The notes: generated from the sequence alone by a model not told the origin. DNA of 64,000 nucleotides from Hymenobacter convexus (GCF_030580955.1 NZ_JAUQON010000008.1:232449-296448), one strand, 5' to 3'. Shown: positions 48,259 to 56,927, counted from the stretch's first letter. Program-made: numbers and translations.

Positions 48259-51200
48259 TTACTTATCCAGACGGAAACCCAAGCCGAATTGAACCAGCGA
48301 GCTTTCGACCGACTTCTGGTAGGAGACTGCAAAAGCCAGCGTTTCGACCACCGGCGCGATGTAGAAGCCTGCACCGTAGCCCGAGTGCCAGCCACCGGGT
48401 GAGGCTCCCTGGTAGTACACGCGGCCCTGGTCGTAGAAACCGAACACGCCGTAGTAGAAGGGCAGGAAACCGTTTTTAACCTGGCCCAGCGCGAGGCGCA
48501 GCTCGGTGTTGTAGTACAGGCTGGCGGCACCGCTAAAGCGGTTGCGGTAGTAGCCGCGCAGGCCCTCGTTCTGGCCCAGGCTGGCGAATTTGTAGAACGG
48601 GATGTCGTTGTCGGGGCCGTAGTTTTTGGCGCCCCCGCCTTTAAGCACGAGGGTGACGGGAATTCCGATTTTGGCGGTGCCGTAGTATTCGGCAAAGCCT
48701 TGCGACAGACCAAAGTTGCTTTTGGTGCTGGTGAGCTGGCGGTAGCTGTCGTGCTGCAGGCGGATGCGCACACCGCGCTGGGCGAAGCTGGGCCGGTTGC
48801 GCAGGTCGAGGTCGAACACCCCATTGAGACCCACCAACTGCTGGGCGCTGGTGTTGGGGCGCACGTCGGCGGGGCGGGTATCGATGGTGCCGAGGTAGGT
48901 GTTGCCGGCGAAGTCGCTGGTGTAATTCTCGAACGAGGGGCCCACCCGGATGACGCTGCGCTGAAAGAAGGTGCGCTCTAGGAAGGCGTTCACGGTGTAG
49001 CCCTGGTAGCGGGCGTTGTAGAATTTGTTGTTGTACAGCGTCTGGTCGAAGCCGGTGTTGTTGCCCAGCCCGAAGAACCGGTAGAAGGGGAAGTAGCTGC
49101 CGTAGCTGACCGAAGCGCCCGCGTCAATCTTGCCGATGGCGTAGCGGTGCCGGGTGCTGGCCGTGAACTGCAGCAAACCGTTCAGGCTGCCCTGGATGTC
49201 GAACGAATACATATTCTTGTAGCCCGGCTTGCGGAAGCCCTGGCGCAGAAACGTGACGCCCGCGCTGGCCCCGAAGCCGTCGTTGGCGTTGTAGAACAGG
49301 CCGATGCTGGGGCGGTAGCTGTTGAATTCGAACTGCTCGCGGTCGTAGGCATTCACGCCCGGACGGGTGCTGGTGCGGTTGTCCGATTCTTTGCCGAGCT
49401 GCAGCTCAGTATCGGGCACGTCGTAGATTTTGGTGCGGGCACGCAGGCCGCTGGCCGTAGAGGTGTCCACAATCTTGTCCTTGCTGTCGCCGCCAATGAC
49501 GCGCACCAGAATGCTGTGGCTGCCGCCGTCGCCAGTCACCGTAAATACGTCTTTGCCGGCGAGGCCGTAGAGGCACACTTCCTCGGTTTCGCTGGGCTTG
49601 AAAGTGCGGTCAAAAAGGGCGGCGCCTTTGGGGTTTTCGGTGTCGCCGGCGCGGTCAAACATCTGTACGCGCACCTGGCCATCGGGCAGGCGGTTCACTT
49701 GGAAAACCTCGCCTTTGTTCGAGCCCACCACATCGACACGGCGCGCGAGCAGCAGGTAATACTCATCAATGGCTTTGGGTAATTCCTGGATGCGCGCCTT
49801 CAACTTGCGGTTGATGTCATTGCCGGACTTATCTTGAATTTCAGCGGGTAGCTGCGCCGTAGCGCCGTCGATGACAGTGGGCGTGATTTTGGCTTGCAGG
49901 TACTTGGCAGCTGTCTGCCAGTCTTCACGGGTAAGGCTTTGCAGCAGGAAACGGTCGAGGTGACGGGCGGGCCAGTTCAGGCTTTTCATATCCTGAAACT
50001 CGGTGTTGAAACCCTCGATGCTGGGCACGGCCCACTCGCGGTTGGCGAGGTAGGTGAGCAAGCCATTCCACTGCGTGAAGCTCTGGTCCCGGTCGCGCGG
50101 GATAGGGCGGTAGAGGATGCCGCCGTTGGCCTGCTTGTAGCCGGCCCATTTCCAGTTGTCCTCGTGCTTGCCAAAGTCGGCCACCAGCATATCGAAGGCG
50201 CGGGCGCGGGCCAGGGCGGGGGCGTCCACCTGGTTGTCGTGGTCCTTGTAGAGCTTGCGGAACAGGCCGAAGCTCCGCGTCACCTCATCCGAGCCGCCGA
50301 AGCCGGGCAGGTTCTTTTTGGGGTCTTTGGGCGAGTCTTCGAGGGTACCGAGCAGGTTGGCGTAGTCGGCGCGGTAAGGGCCGAGCTGCTGGTTGTCGGG
50401 CAGGCGGAAAAGGCGCGGGCGGGCGTGCAGAATGTCCGTCTGGTCCAGCATGTAGCTGATGGGCAGGTTGCTATACGGGTTGGCCGTGGCCGTCACGTCA
50501 CGCAGAATGTCCGAAGCAATGGAGTTGCGCAGCTCCGGCGGCAGAATCTTGGTGACGTCCTTGTCCACGGAGCGGAAAACGTACTCCGAGCTGTCGGCCG
50601 CCACCAGCTTGAGCGAAGTCGTCTGGCGTCCACCGCCTTTGCCCGTGGGGCGCAGGCCACCTTTCTCGGTACCTAAATCCAGGGTTTTTACCGTCACCGG
50701 CTGCAGCCAGGAAGAGCGGTAGATTTTGCCAATGAAGAAATTACGGCTGCCCGTGGGTTTGTATTCGGGGCCGGGCACCACGGTCGTCATGGCCTGGAAT
50801 GGGGCGTCGGGCTTGGCCTCAGCTACGGTTTTGGTGGCACCGGGGCAATTGGTGATGAAGGGATTTGCGGGCGCTTTCTGGTCGCCGCCTTCAGCGCAGG
50901 CCGAGCGGAAGAGGGTGGCGGTGTAGGCGTCTTTGGCCGCCTGGCCATTGTTATCGAAGGCAAAAACGTGCGTTTTTACGGTGCCATCGGCGAAGTATTC
51001 GAGAGTAGTGTAGCCTTCTTCGCTTTTGCTGTAGAGCGACTGGCCTTTGGCGCCCACGTGCTCACTTTCGGCAAAGCTGCCGCTGACCACGTGATAGTTG
51101 CCCTGGAAGGGGGTGATTTGCAGGCTGAAATCGTGGGCGGCAGCGTAAATAACGCCGGGGTTGCTTTGCAGCGTGTTCAGCAGTTCCTTGCGCAGCTCCT

Positions 51201-51978
51201 GGTAGCCGGGGCTGGCCAGGTCGCGAGGCGAACCCACGTTCTGGCGGTAGGCGGCGTAGATGGTGCCGAACACCGGCGGGCTCAAGTGGCGCGACAGCGG
51301 CTCGTGGCCGGCGTACACACCGTTGCTCACCACCGGGTGGTGGCCCAGCAGCAGCACGTTCTTGTTCTTGGTGTCGTCAATCAGGTCCTGAATCTGCTCG
51401 CGGAACTCCTCCTTGGTGAGGGTCTTGCAATCCGTATCAGGCGCTTCGGGCCGGTCGTAGGGGTGCGTGAACCAAGGCGTGTTGATGGCCACGAGGCGCA
51501 CCAGCGGGGCCACGTCCACCACTTCGGGGCCGGGGCAGCCGTTGGTGGGGATGAAGGCGTTCTGGCCGGGCAGCTGCTTCTCGATGTATTTTTCGAGGCG
51601 GCGCACGGCTTTCAGGCCGTCGCGGCCGGAGTTGGCCCAGTCCTTATCGCCGGGCAGGAAGTATATTTTGCCCTGCGGCAGGCCCTTCACCAGCGCAATA
51701 AGCTGGTCGGCGCGGTCGCGCGCGGCCTGGGCCAGGGCGGTATCGCCCTTCGATGCCAAGCCGGTGTTGCTTACGATGTCGCCGAGGTGCACCACCGTGA
51801 AAGGACCGGTTTGCTGCTCCAGCGTAGCACGCAGCAGCTTGAGGCGGGCGGCGGGCAGTTCGGCCTGGGCGGTATTGCCCAGCAGGAAAACGGTGTGAGC
51901 CGGGGGCGCGGTTTGAGCCGAAAGCGGGCCAGCGGCAAGGCCAAGCGCGGCCAGCGCGGAGAGAAATTGTAGGCGCAT
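48259..51978 (-). CDS. Metallophosphoesterase / kinase-like / Omp85-type barrel fusion protein
   Basis: 1239 residues after a signal peptide (MRLQFLSALAALGLAAGPLS). Residues about 25-340 resemble a calcineurin-like phosphoesterase: VVHLGDIVSN, FLPGDKDWA, LLGHHPVVSNG, AAAHDFSLQITPF; the usual first DxH is not obvious. The middle (about 400-780) contains VADFGKHEDNWKW and PIPRDRDQSFTQWNG, which recall the catalytic and metal-binding loops of CotH/HipA-like kinase folds. The last 380 residues form a barrel with LRGYYRNRFSG, the Omp85 loop-6-type motif, and end in GLGFRLDK. It is probably a surface or outer-membrane protein. Omp85 members usually insert or secrete proteins; the real job is unknown. 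Confidence 0.8.
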   Translation of the reverse strand: MRLQFLSALAALGLAAGPLSAQTAPPAHTVFLLGNTAQAELPAARLKLLRATLEQQTGPFTVVHLGDIVSNTGLASKGDTALAQAARDRADQLIALVKGLPQGKIYFLPGDKDWANSGRDGLKAVRRLEKYIEKQLPGQNAFIPTNGCPGPEVVDVAPLVRLVAINTPWFTHPYDRPEAPDTDCKTLTKEEFREQIQDLIDDTKNKNVLLLGHHPVVSNGVYAGHEPLSRHLSPPVFGTIYAAYRQNVGSPRDLASPGYQELRKELLNTLQSNPGVIYAAAHDFSLQITPFQGNYHVVSGSFAESEHVGAKGQSLYSKSEEGYTTLEYFADGTVKTHVFAFDNNGQAAKDAYTATLFRSACAEGGDQKAPANPFITNCPGATKTVAEAKPDAPFQAMTTVVPGPEYKPTGSRNFFIGKIYRSSWLQPVTVKTLDLGTEKGGLRPTGKGGGRQTTSLKLVAADSSEYVFRSVDKDVTKILPPELRNSIASDILRDVTATANPYSNLPISYMLDQTDILHARPRLFRLPDNQQLGPYRADYANLLGTLEDSPKDPKKNLPGFGGSDEVTRSFGLFRKLYKDHDNQVDAPALARARAFDMLVADFGKHEDNWKWAGYKQANGGILYRPIPRDRDQSFTQWNGLLTYLANREWAVPSIEGFNTEFQDMKSLNWPARHLDRFLLQSLTREDWQTAAKYLQAKITPTVIDGATAQLPAEIQDKSGNDINRKLKARIQELPKAIDEYYLLLARRVDVVGSNKGEVFQVNRLPDGQVRVQMFDRAGDTENPKGAALFDRTFKPSETEEVCLYGLAGKDVFTVTGDGGSHSILVRVIGGDSKDKIVDTSTASGLRARTKIYDVPDTELQLGKESDNRTSTRPGVNAYDREQFEFNSYRPSIGLFYNANDGFGASAGVTFLRQGFRKPGYKNMYSFDIQGSLNGLLQFTASTRHRYAIGKIDAGASVSYGSYFPFYRFFGLGNNTGFDQTLYNNKFYNARYQGYTVNAFLERTFFQRSVIRVGPSFENYTSDFAGNTYLGTIDTRPADVRPNTSAQQLVGLNGVFDLDLRNRPSFAQRGVRIRLQHDSYRQLTSTKSNFGLSQGFAEYYGTAKIGIPVTLVLKGGGAKNYGPDNDIPFYKFASLGQNEGLRGYYRNRFSGAASLYYNTELRLALGQVKNGFLPFYYGVFGFYDQGRVYYQGASPGGWHSGYGAGFYIAPVVETLAFAVSYQKSVESSLVQFGLGFRLDK

Positions 51979-52044
51979 AAAGAATGGATATGCACCGGAA
52001 TACGCAGAACGCGGGCTAAAGTATGCACCCAGCCCGCCCACCCG

Positions 52045-52599
52045 CTAGTTTTCTGCCGAAGAGGTGGACGCTGTCCGCCGCCACCGCTGGCTCCACAGCA
52101 GCAACAGGCACGGCAGCCCCACCCAAATGGCCTCGCTGGCCAGCACCCGCAGTCCTTTCGCCCCCAGAAAAGCCCGGATGCTCAGCGGCGAAACTTTGAT
52201 GGGCCGGAAGGGAAAGAAATACCGCTCCGTGTGCCAGGGGCTGAAGAATGCCACCCCCAGCCCGCCGGTCGTAAGCGCATCAAGAAAGCCGTGCGAGGCG
52301 GTGGCCAGAAACAGCAGCAACGCCAGTCGCCCGGCGGCCGGCCGTTGCGCCGGCCGCGCCAACTGGCCCAGCAGCGTACCCAATGCGGCTACCACCGCGG
52401 CCGCCAGCAGCGAATGCGTGAGGCCGCGGTGGCCCCAGAGGCTGTCGTACGGCACACCCAGGCGGTAGCCAATGGAATCCACATCGGGCAGCGCAGCGCA
52501 GATGCCCGCCGCCACCCAGTAGGGCCAGTGCCGCCGGTGCGGCAGCAGCAGCTTGCCAAGGGTGGCGCCCAGGGCGGCGTGGGCGAAGGCGGAGGCCAT
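52045..52599 (-). CDS. YdjM/DUF457-type membrane-bound metal-dependent hydrolase
   Basis: 184 residues, about four membrane helices. The family's metal-type residues are visible: MASAFAHAALG, LPDVDSIGYRLG, GHRGLTHSLLAA, and SHGFLDALTTGGLGVAF followed by RYFFPFRPI. E. coli YdjM is an inner-membrane protein of the SOS regulon with unproven activity. The ATG at 52599 is chosen because MAS(A)FxHA starts the family; the frame runs upstream to 52707 without similarity. Confidence 0.82.
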   Translation of the reverse strand: MASAFAHAALGATLGKLLLPHRRHWPYWVAAGICAALPDVDSIGYRLGVPYDSLWGHRGLTHSLLAAAVVAALGTLLGQLARPAQRPAAGRLALLLFLATASHGFLDALTTGGLGVAFFSPWHTERYFFPFRPIKVSPLSIRAFLGAKGLRVLASEAIWVGLPCLLLLWSQRWRRTASTSSAEN

Positions 52600-52667
52600 G
52601 AAGCGAGCGAGAATAAAAGCAGTTGGTCCGCCCACCCGAAGGGAGGCGGACCAGCGCAAACTAAAAT

Positions 52668-52784
52668 TTACCAGCGGCGGATGATGCCGTAGTGCTCCAG
52701 CAGCCACAAGGCAACGACGACGCCGGCAATGATGAGGGCTTTGGGCCAGAACTCGGCCCAGAAGCCGCCTTTAGAGGGGGGCAT
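52668..52784 (-). CDS. 38-residue membrane protein (small gene)
   Basis: An ATG at 52784 opens a 38-codon frame, MPPSKGGFWAEFWPKALIIA..., with one hydrophobic helix (about residues 15-30) and the basic end IIRRW, stopping with TAA at 52668-52670. It overlaps the end of the 80-residue gene upstream by 14 bases, so the two are probably translated together. The first 13 residues and the Trp pattern look like a single-pass, N-in protein. No family is known to me. Confidence 0.6.
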   Translation of the reverse strand: MPPSKGGFWAEFWPKALIIAGVVVALWLLEHYGIIRRW

Positions 52785-53013
52785 CCTCGGGGCGCCAGGT
52801 GAGAACCATGTGGTGCACGGGCAGCACCACGAATTCGGGGTGGTGGCGCAGGTCTTCGTGGTTGCCCAGGGCCCAGTCGAAGGCGGCTTGCTCGGTTTCG
52901 AAGGATTCGGGCACTCCCGCCACGGGCCTTAGCATCATGTGGTTGTGCTGGTGGGCGGCGTCGTGCTCGTTGCGCAGGCCGAAAAGCTGGTATTTGGTGA
53001 CGATTCTGTACAT
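52771..53013 (-). CDS. Conserved hypothetical protein, 80 residues
   Basis: A small histidine-rich soluble protein: YRIVTKYQLFGLRNEHDAAH, then HNHMMLRPVAGVPESFETEQ, NHEDLRHHPEFVVLPVHHMV. The eleven or so histidines suggest metal or pH sensitivity, but there is no recognised fold. It starts at the ATG at 53013 and its end overlaps the 38-residue membrane protein gene. The next element upstream is palindromic copy 5. Confidence 0.65.
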   Translation of the reverse strand: MYRIVTKYQLFGLRNEHDAAHQHNHMMLRPVAGVPESFETEQAAFDWALGNHEDLRHHPEFVVLPVHHMVLTWRPEDAPL

Positions 53014-53066
53014 GGCGCTAAGGTAGAAAAGAGAGATTATTTGATGGATGATTTTTCAAGAAAAAG

Positions 53067-53167
53067 CCAGAACGTCCTGCTGAGCGCAGTCGAAGCATCT
53101 CTACCGCAGCAGTAATTATTACTATTGCAGTAGAGATGTTTCGACTGCGCTCAGCAGGACGTTCTGG
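53067..53167. repeat. Long palindromic intergenic repeat, copy 5
   Basis: 42-base arms (53067-53108 and 53126-53167) with two mismatches, core GAACGTCCTGCTGAGCGCAG, centre of only 17 bases. It lies between tandem minus-strand genes. Confidence 0.9.
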
Positions 53168-53182
53168 CAAACAGGCAACCCA

Positions 53183-53866
53183 TCAACCCGCTAGCTCCTG
53201 AAGCACCTTGGGCACGCCGGTGCTGGCGGCCTCGGCCACGTAGCGCACGCCGCGGCGGCCGGCTTCGGGCTGGTGCGGGTCGATGACGAAGACGGGGCAG
53301 GTGGCAGGGGCGTAGTGCAACAGGCCCGCGGCCGGGTACACTTGCAGGGAAGTGCCCACCACAAGCAAGGCATCGGCGGTGCTCACGATTTCGGCGGCTT
53401 CTTCGATGGCGGGCACCATCTCGCCAAACCACACGATGTGGGGACGGAGCTGGGAGCCATCGGGGGCAAGGTCGCCGAGGTGGATGTCGCCCTCGCAGTG
53501 GTACACGGTGGCTTCGTCGGCCACGGAGCGCATCTCATTCAGCATGCCGTGCAGGTGCAGCACGGCGCTGGAGCCGGCGCGCTCGTGCAGGTCGTCCACG
53601 TTCTGGGTGATGATGCTGACGCGCCAGCCGGGGGCTTCCTCGAAGCCGGCCAGGGCTAGGTGGGCGGCGTTGGGCTGCACGGTGCGGGCCTGAGCGCGGC
53701 GCTGGTTATAAAAATCGAGCACCAGTGCGGGGTTGCGGGCAAAGCCTTCGGGCGAGGCCACGTCTTCGACGCGGTGGTCTTCCCACAGCCCGTTGGTGTC
53801 GCGGAACGTGCGGATGCCGGACTCGGCCGAGACGCCGGCGCCGGTGAGGACGACGAGGTGTTTCAT
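53183..53866 (-). CDS. Sir2-family NAD-dependent deacylase
   Basis: 227 residues with the NAD-binding motif LTGAGVSAESGIRTFRD, TQNVDDLHERAG, the catalytic His in LHLHGML, and VVGTSLQVYPAAGL. Tyr53 and Arg56 (FYNQRRAQ) match the Y-x-x-R signature of SIRT5/CobB-type enzymes that remove succinyl and other acyl groups from lysines. The usual four-Cys zinc ribbon is absent; only two Cys occur (YHCEGD, ATCPVF). The protein is thus a short, probably zinc-free sirtuin. It stands alone between two palindromic repeats. Confidence 0.88.
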   Translation of the reverse strand: MKHLVVLTGAGVSAESGIRTFRDTNGLWEDHRVEDVASPEGFARNPALVLDFYNQRRAQARTVQPNAAHLALAGFEEAPGWRVSIITQNVDDLHERAGSSAVLHLHGMLNEMRSVADEATVYHCEGDIHLGDLAPDGSQLRPHIVWFGEMVPAIEEAAEIVSTADALLVVGTSLQVYPAAGLLHYAPATCPVFVIDPHQPEAGRRGVRYVAEAASTGVPKVLQELAG

Positions 53867-53901
53867 GGGGTTGGGGTAGGACTTGGAGGAACGATACTAA
53901 T

Positions 53902-54008
53902 AGAACGTCATGCAGAGCGCAGCGAAGCATCTTTACCCCAATAGTAATTCAATCGAATGAGTTTACTACTGCGGTAAAGATGCTTCGCTGCGCTCTGCAT
54001 GACGTTCT
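53902..54008. repeat. Long palindromic intergenic repeat, copy 6
   Basis: Perfect 36-base arms (53902-53937 and 53973-54008), core AGAACGTCATGCAGAGCGCA. It lies between tandem minus-strand genes. Confidence 0.92.
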
Positions 54009-54030
54009 TCTCTATTCTAATTTACTGCCC

Positions 54031-54447
54031 TTACAGCGTCACTTCCCCATTTTCCTCGCCGTGCCAGAACTTGAGGCGCCGGGCCTGCACGCGGATGAGC
54101 ACAATGCCGGGCGTATCGATGCCGTCTTTGAACCAGCGTTTCAGCTCGGGCAGCCAGTGCTTTTCGAGGGTGGCGCGCTGGCGGATGAGGGTGGCCGTGC
54201 CCACCACGGACACATAGAGGTAGTCGGGGCCAGAAAAGCCGAGGCTGACGTGCGGGTTCTCGGTGATGTCGGAGACGGTGCGGGAGCCTTCGTAGGTGAA
54301 ATAGTAGGAGTTGCCGTCGTATTCCACGTCGCCGTTGTTGCTCATGGGGCGGGTGCTGAGCTGGCCGCGGCTGGTGTGGGTGGTGAGCATCGTGATGTCG
54401 AGCTTGGCCATTTTGGCGGCAACGGCTTTGAGGGTGGTTTCGGCCAT
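54031..54447 (-). CDS. Pyridoxamine 5'-phosphate oxidase-like (general-stress-type) flavin-binding protein
   Basis: 138 residues from the ATG at 54447 (MAETTLKAVAAKMAKLDITM). HTSRGQLSTRPMSNNGDVEY and GNSYYFTYEGSRTVSDITEN are the signature of the split-barrel general stress protein 26 group, which bind FMN or a related cofactor; PHVSLGFSGPDYLYVSVVG follows. The reading frame upstream of the ATG runs through the palindromic repeat and is not real coding. The substrate is unknown. Confidence 0.85.
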   Translation of the reverse strand: MAETTLKAVAAKMAKLDITMLTTHTSRGQLSTRPMSNNGDVEYDGNSYYFTYEGSRTVSDITENPHVSLGFSGPDYLYVSVVGTATLIRQRATLEKHWLPELKRWFKDGIDTPGIVLIRVQARRLKFWHGEENGEVTL

Positions 54448-54521
54448 GAGGGTGGGGATGGAATACGTGAGCGCGGAGTACGGCAGGGCGGGCGCGGTGG
54501 TTATTGGTGAAGATGCTTTTA

Positions 54522-54631
54522 GAACGTCATGCAGAGCGTAGCGAAGCATCGCGCTTGTGGTAGTAACTCAATCGTAAAAAAAAGATTAGTGGCAGCACGC
54601 GAGATGCTTCGCTGCGCTCTGCATGACGTTC
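54522..54631. repeat. Long palindromic intergenic repeat, copy 7
   Basis: Arms 54522-54553 and 54598-54631 with one mismatch and a small offset, core GAACGTCATGCAGAGCG(T/C)A. It lies between tandem minus-strand genes. Confidence 0.88.
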
Positions 54632-54651
54632 AACCAATAACCCGACTTGCC

Positions 54652-55485
54652 TCAATCAAAAATGACGGTCTTGTTGCGGTTCACAAATACCTGCTCGTCA
54701 AACACCATCTTGAGGGAGTGGGCCAGCACAATTTTTTCTACGTCGCGGCCGGCCTGGGCCATTTCGCGGGCGCTCTGGGTGTGGTCGATGGGGATAACGC
54801 TTTGGTGAATGATGGGGCCCTGGTCGAGCTGCTCGTTGACGAAATGGGCGGTGGCCCCGATGATTTTTACGCCCCGCTCGTAGGCCTGGGCGTAGGGGCT
54901 GGCCCCCACGAAGGCCGGCAGAAAGGAGTGGTGAATGTTGATGAGCCGGTTGGGGTAGTGCGCCACAAACTCCGATGAGAGGATGCGCATGTACTTGGCC
55001 AGCACCACAAATTCGGGGCGGTAGGGGGCCAGGGTGGCCAGCACGGCGGCCTCGTGGGCCTCGCGGCTGATGCCTTGGTGCGAGATGAAGTGAAACGGAA
55101 TGTCGAAGCGCCGGGTGAGGTCGCCGAGCACCTCGTAGTTGCTGATGACGGCCAGCACGCGGGCATTGAGCTCCCCAAAGGCATGACGCACCAGCAGCTC
55201 GCTGAGGCAGTGGTGCTCCTTGGTGGCCATGAGCACAATGTTCTTGGGGTGGTTGTCGGAGAAGCGGATGCTGGAGCCGGGCGGCAGTAATTCCGTCAAC
55301 TCAGCGTGCAGCCGGGTGGGCTCGAAGTCGCCGGCAAACTCGGTGCGCATGAAAAACTGGCTGTTCTCGCGCTCCACAAATTCGCCGTTGCGCAGGATGT
55401 TGAGGCCGTGCCGAAAGAGCACGCCCGTGATTTTGTAAACCAGCCCCGGCTCGTCGGGGCAGTGAATGAGGAGGAATTGCGCCAT
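54652..55485 (-). CDS. purU: Formyltetrahydrofolate deformylase
   Basis: 277 residues from the ATG at 55485. An N-terminal ACT domain (MAQFLLIHCPDEPGLVYKIT) is followed by the formyltransferase domain with HHCLSELLVRHAFGEL, PFHFISHQG, LAKYMRIL, NIHHSFLPAFVGASPYAQAY (catalytic His and Asn region), GATAHFVNEQLDQGPIIHQ and the final DHTQSAREM. PurU releases formate from 10-formyl-THF. The upstream frame to 55629 has no ACT-like similarity and runs through the terminator of the next gene. Confidence 0.93.
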   Translation of the reverse strand: MAQFLLIHCPDEPGLVYKITGVLFRHGLNILRNGEFVERENSQFFMRTEFAGDFEPTRLHAELTELLPPGSSIRFSDNHPKNIVLMATKEHHCLSELLVRHAFGELNARVLAVISNYEVLGDLTRRFDIPFHFISHQGISREAHEAAVLATLAPYRPEFVVLAKYMRILSSEFVAHYPNRLINIHHSFLPAFVGASPYAQAYERGVKIIGATAHFVNEQLDQGPIIHQSVIPIDHTQSAREMAQAGRDVEKIVLAHSLKMVFDEQVFVNRNKTVIFD

Positions 55486-55550
55486 AAAAAAAGGGAAAGC
55501 GGAAGGCGTAAATGTAGCCGCTGGCGGGGGAGGGCGACCGGGGAGGCGGC

Positions 55551-55581
55551 AAAAAAAAGCCCGCTGCGGGGGCAACGGGCT
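55551..55581 (-). terminator. Terminator of the first pirin gene
   Basis: Minus-strand stem AGCCCGTTGC... GCAGCGGGCT followed by eight T (55558-55551). It lies 26 bases after the pirin stop. Confidence 0.8.
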
Positions 55582-55606
55582 GATTGGTCGTGAAGCCAAG
55601 TAAAAC

Positions 55607-56317
55607 TCAGTGGTTAATCGGGCACTCAATAAGCAGAAACCGCGTGCCAGCCGCCGCCGCTATGCTCACATTATCCGTTTCCCAGATGCCGAGGCTGTCG
55701 CGGGTGCCCACCTCCTGGCCCGCCACCGTGACGGAGCCGCTGATGACGAACAGAAACAGCAGCTTGTTCAGCGGCCGGAAGGTGTAGGGCACCGTTTGGG
55801 CTTCGGTATAGTAGCCGAGGGAGAGCTTGGCGTTCTGGTTTATCCAGCAGTGGGCCTGGCCTTCCTCGTTGCTCACGATGGTCGTGAGCTGGTTCACGCG
55901 CTGGGCTTCCGGGAACTGGCGGCGCTGGTAGCGCGGGCCCACGTTCTGGAGCTTCGGCTCAATCCAGATTTGCAGGAAATTCACGTCGGTATCGCCCACG
56001 TTGTGCTCTTCGTGGCGCAGGCCGCTGCCGGCGCTCATGATTTGCACCCAGTCCTGGTGCACCACTTCGGTGTAGCCCAGGGTGTCTTTGTGGTTCATGC
56101 TGCCGGCCAGCATCACCGAGATGATTTCCATGTTGGCGTGGCCGTGGATGCCGAAGCCCCCGCCGGGCTGCACCACGTCGTCGTTGAAAACGCGGAGCAG
56201 GCCGAAGCCGCTGCGCTCGGGGTTGGGGTAGGGGCCGAAGCTGAGCGAGAGGTGGCTTTTCAGCCAGCCGATGTCCTTGAGGCCGCGCTCGGCGGCGCGG
56301 GTGAGGCGGGTTTTCAT
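55607..56317 (-). CDS. Pirin-family protein (first copy)
   Basis: 236 residues from the ATG at 56317, which overlaps the nitroreductase stop as ATGA. Cupin motifs: FGPYPNPERSGFGLLRVFND, then the metal ligands in GGGFGIHGHANMEIISVML and MSAGSGLRHEEHNVG, and a C-terminal cupin FLFVISGSVTV. Pirins are bicupin iron proteins; some have quercetinase activity, others act in regulation. Operon with the nitroreductase is clear. The upstream frame to 56746 only shadows that gene. Confidence 0.88.
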   Translation of the reverse strand: MKTRLTRAAERGLKDIGWLKSHLSLSFGPYPNPERSGFGLLRVFNDDVVQPGGGFGIHGHANMEIISVMLAGSMNHKDTLGYTEVVHQDWVQIMSAGSGLRHEEHNVGDTDVNFLQIWIEPKLQNVGPRYQRRQFPEAQRVNQLTTIVSNEEGQAHCWINQNAKLSLGYYTEAQTVPYTFRPLNKLLFLFVISGSVTVAGQEVGTRDSLGIWETDNVSIAAAAGTRFLLIECPINH

Positions 56318-56898
56318 TGAGCGGCGGGCAGCTCGTTCTGAAACACAAACTCCGACAGGGGCTTGCGCGAGCGGGCGGCTTTCTCGCGGCTCAGGAAAGG
56401 CTCTTCGAGCTGCTCGGCTTCGCCGATATAGCCGAGAGCAATGACCACGGCCGGGGTCAGGCCGTCGGGCAGGTGGAAGTCGCGGCGGGTTTTGTCGCGG
56501 TCGAAGCCGCCCATGAGGTGGCCGTAGAGGCCCTGCGCCGTGGCTTCGAGCATGAGCGTGGCGTTGGCGGCGCCCAGGTCGTGCATGGCCGCGCCGTTGG
56601 GCTGGCCCTCGGCGTTGGCCGTCTGGGCCAGGGCGATGATGAGCACGGGCGCGTTTTTGGCCCAGGGCTGGTTGCCGGGCACCAGGCAATCGAGGATTTT
56701 CTGGAAAGCAGCAGTATCGGCTTTGTGGGCGTAGATGTACTGCCAAGGCTGCAGGTTCATGGCGCTGAAGGCCCAGGAGGCCGCTTCAAACACATGGTTC
56801 AGCTTGCCTTGCTCCACGGGCTGGGCCGAAAAGGAGCGCGGGCTCCAGCGGTTGCGGATGAGTTCGTGAACGGGGTAGGTGGTGGTGGCGGGTTTCAT
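56314..56898 (-). CDS. Nitroreductase-family FMN protein
   Basis: 194 residues from the ATG at 56898 (MKPATTTYPVHELIRNRWSP). RNRWSPRSFSAQPV has the conserved phosphate-binding Arg and Ser, WAFSAMNLQPWQYIYA the FMN-contact loop, HDLGAANATLMLEATAQGL and VVIALGYIG the rest of the fold. Family members reduce nitro groups, quinones or flavins with NAD(P)H. The substrate here is unknown. It is translationally coupled to a pirin. Confidence 0.88.
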   Translation of the reverse strand: MKPATTTYPVHELIRNRWSPRSFSAQPVEQGKLNHVFEAASWAFSAMNLQPWQYIYAHKADTAAFQKILDCLVPGNQPWAKNAPVLIIALAQTANAEGQPNGAAMHDLGAANATLMLEATAQGLYGHLMGGFDRDKTRRDFHLPDGLTPAVVIALGYIGEAEQLEEPFLSREKAARSRKPLSEFVFQNELPAAQ

Positions 56899-56927
56899 AA
56901 GGTTAGGTTGTTGGGGCGGTCGATAAA

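Noticed and set aside
53902..54631. Repeated peptide MLR(C/Y)ALHDVL in several frames
   Set aside because: It is the palindromic repeat read as protein (GCTTCGCTGCGCTCTGCATG), not a conserved protein motif.
56318..56746. N-terminal extension of the first pirin frame
   Set aside because: It lies entirely within the nitroreductase gene in another frame and has no similarity to pirins.
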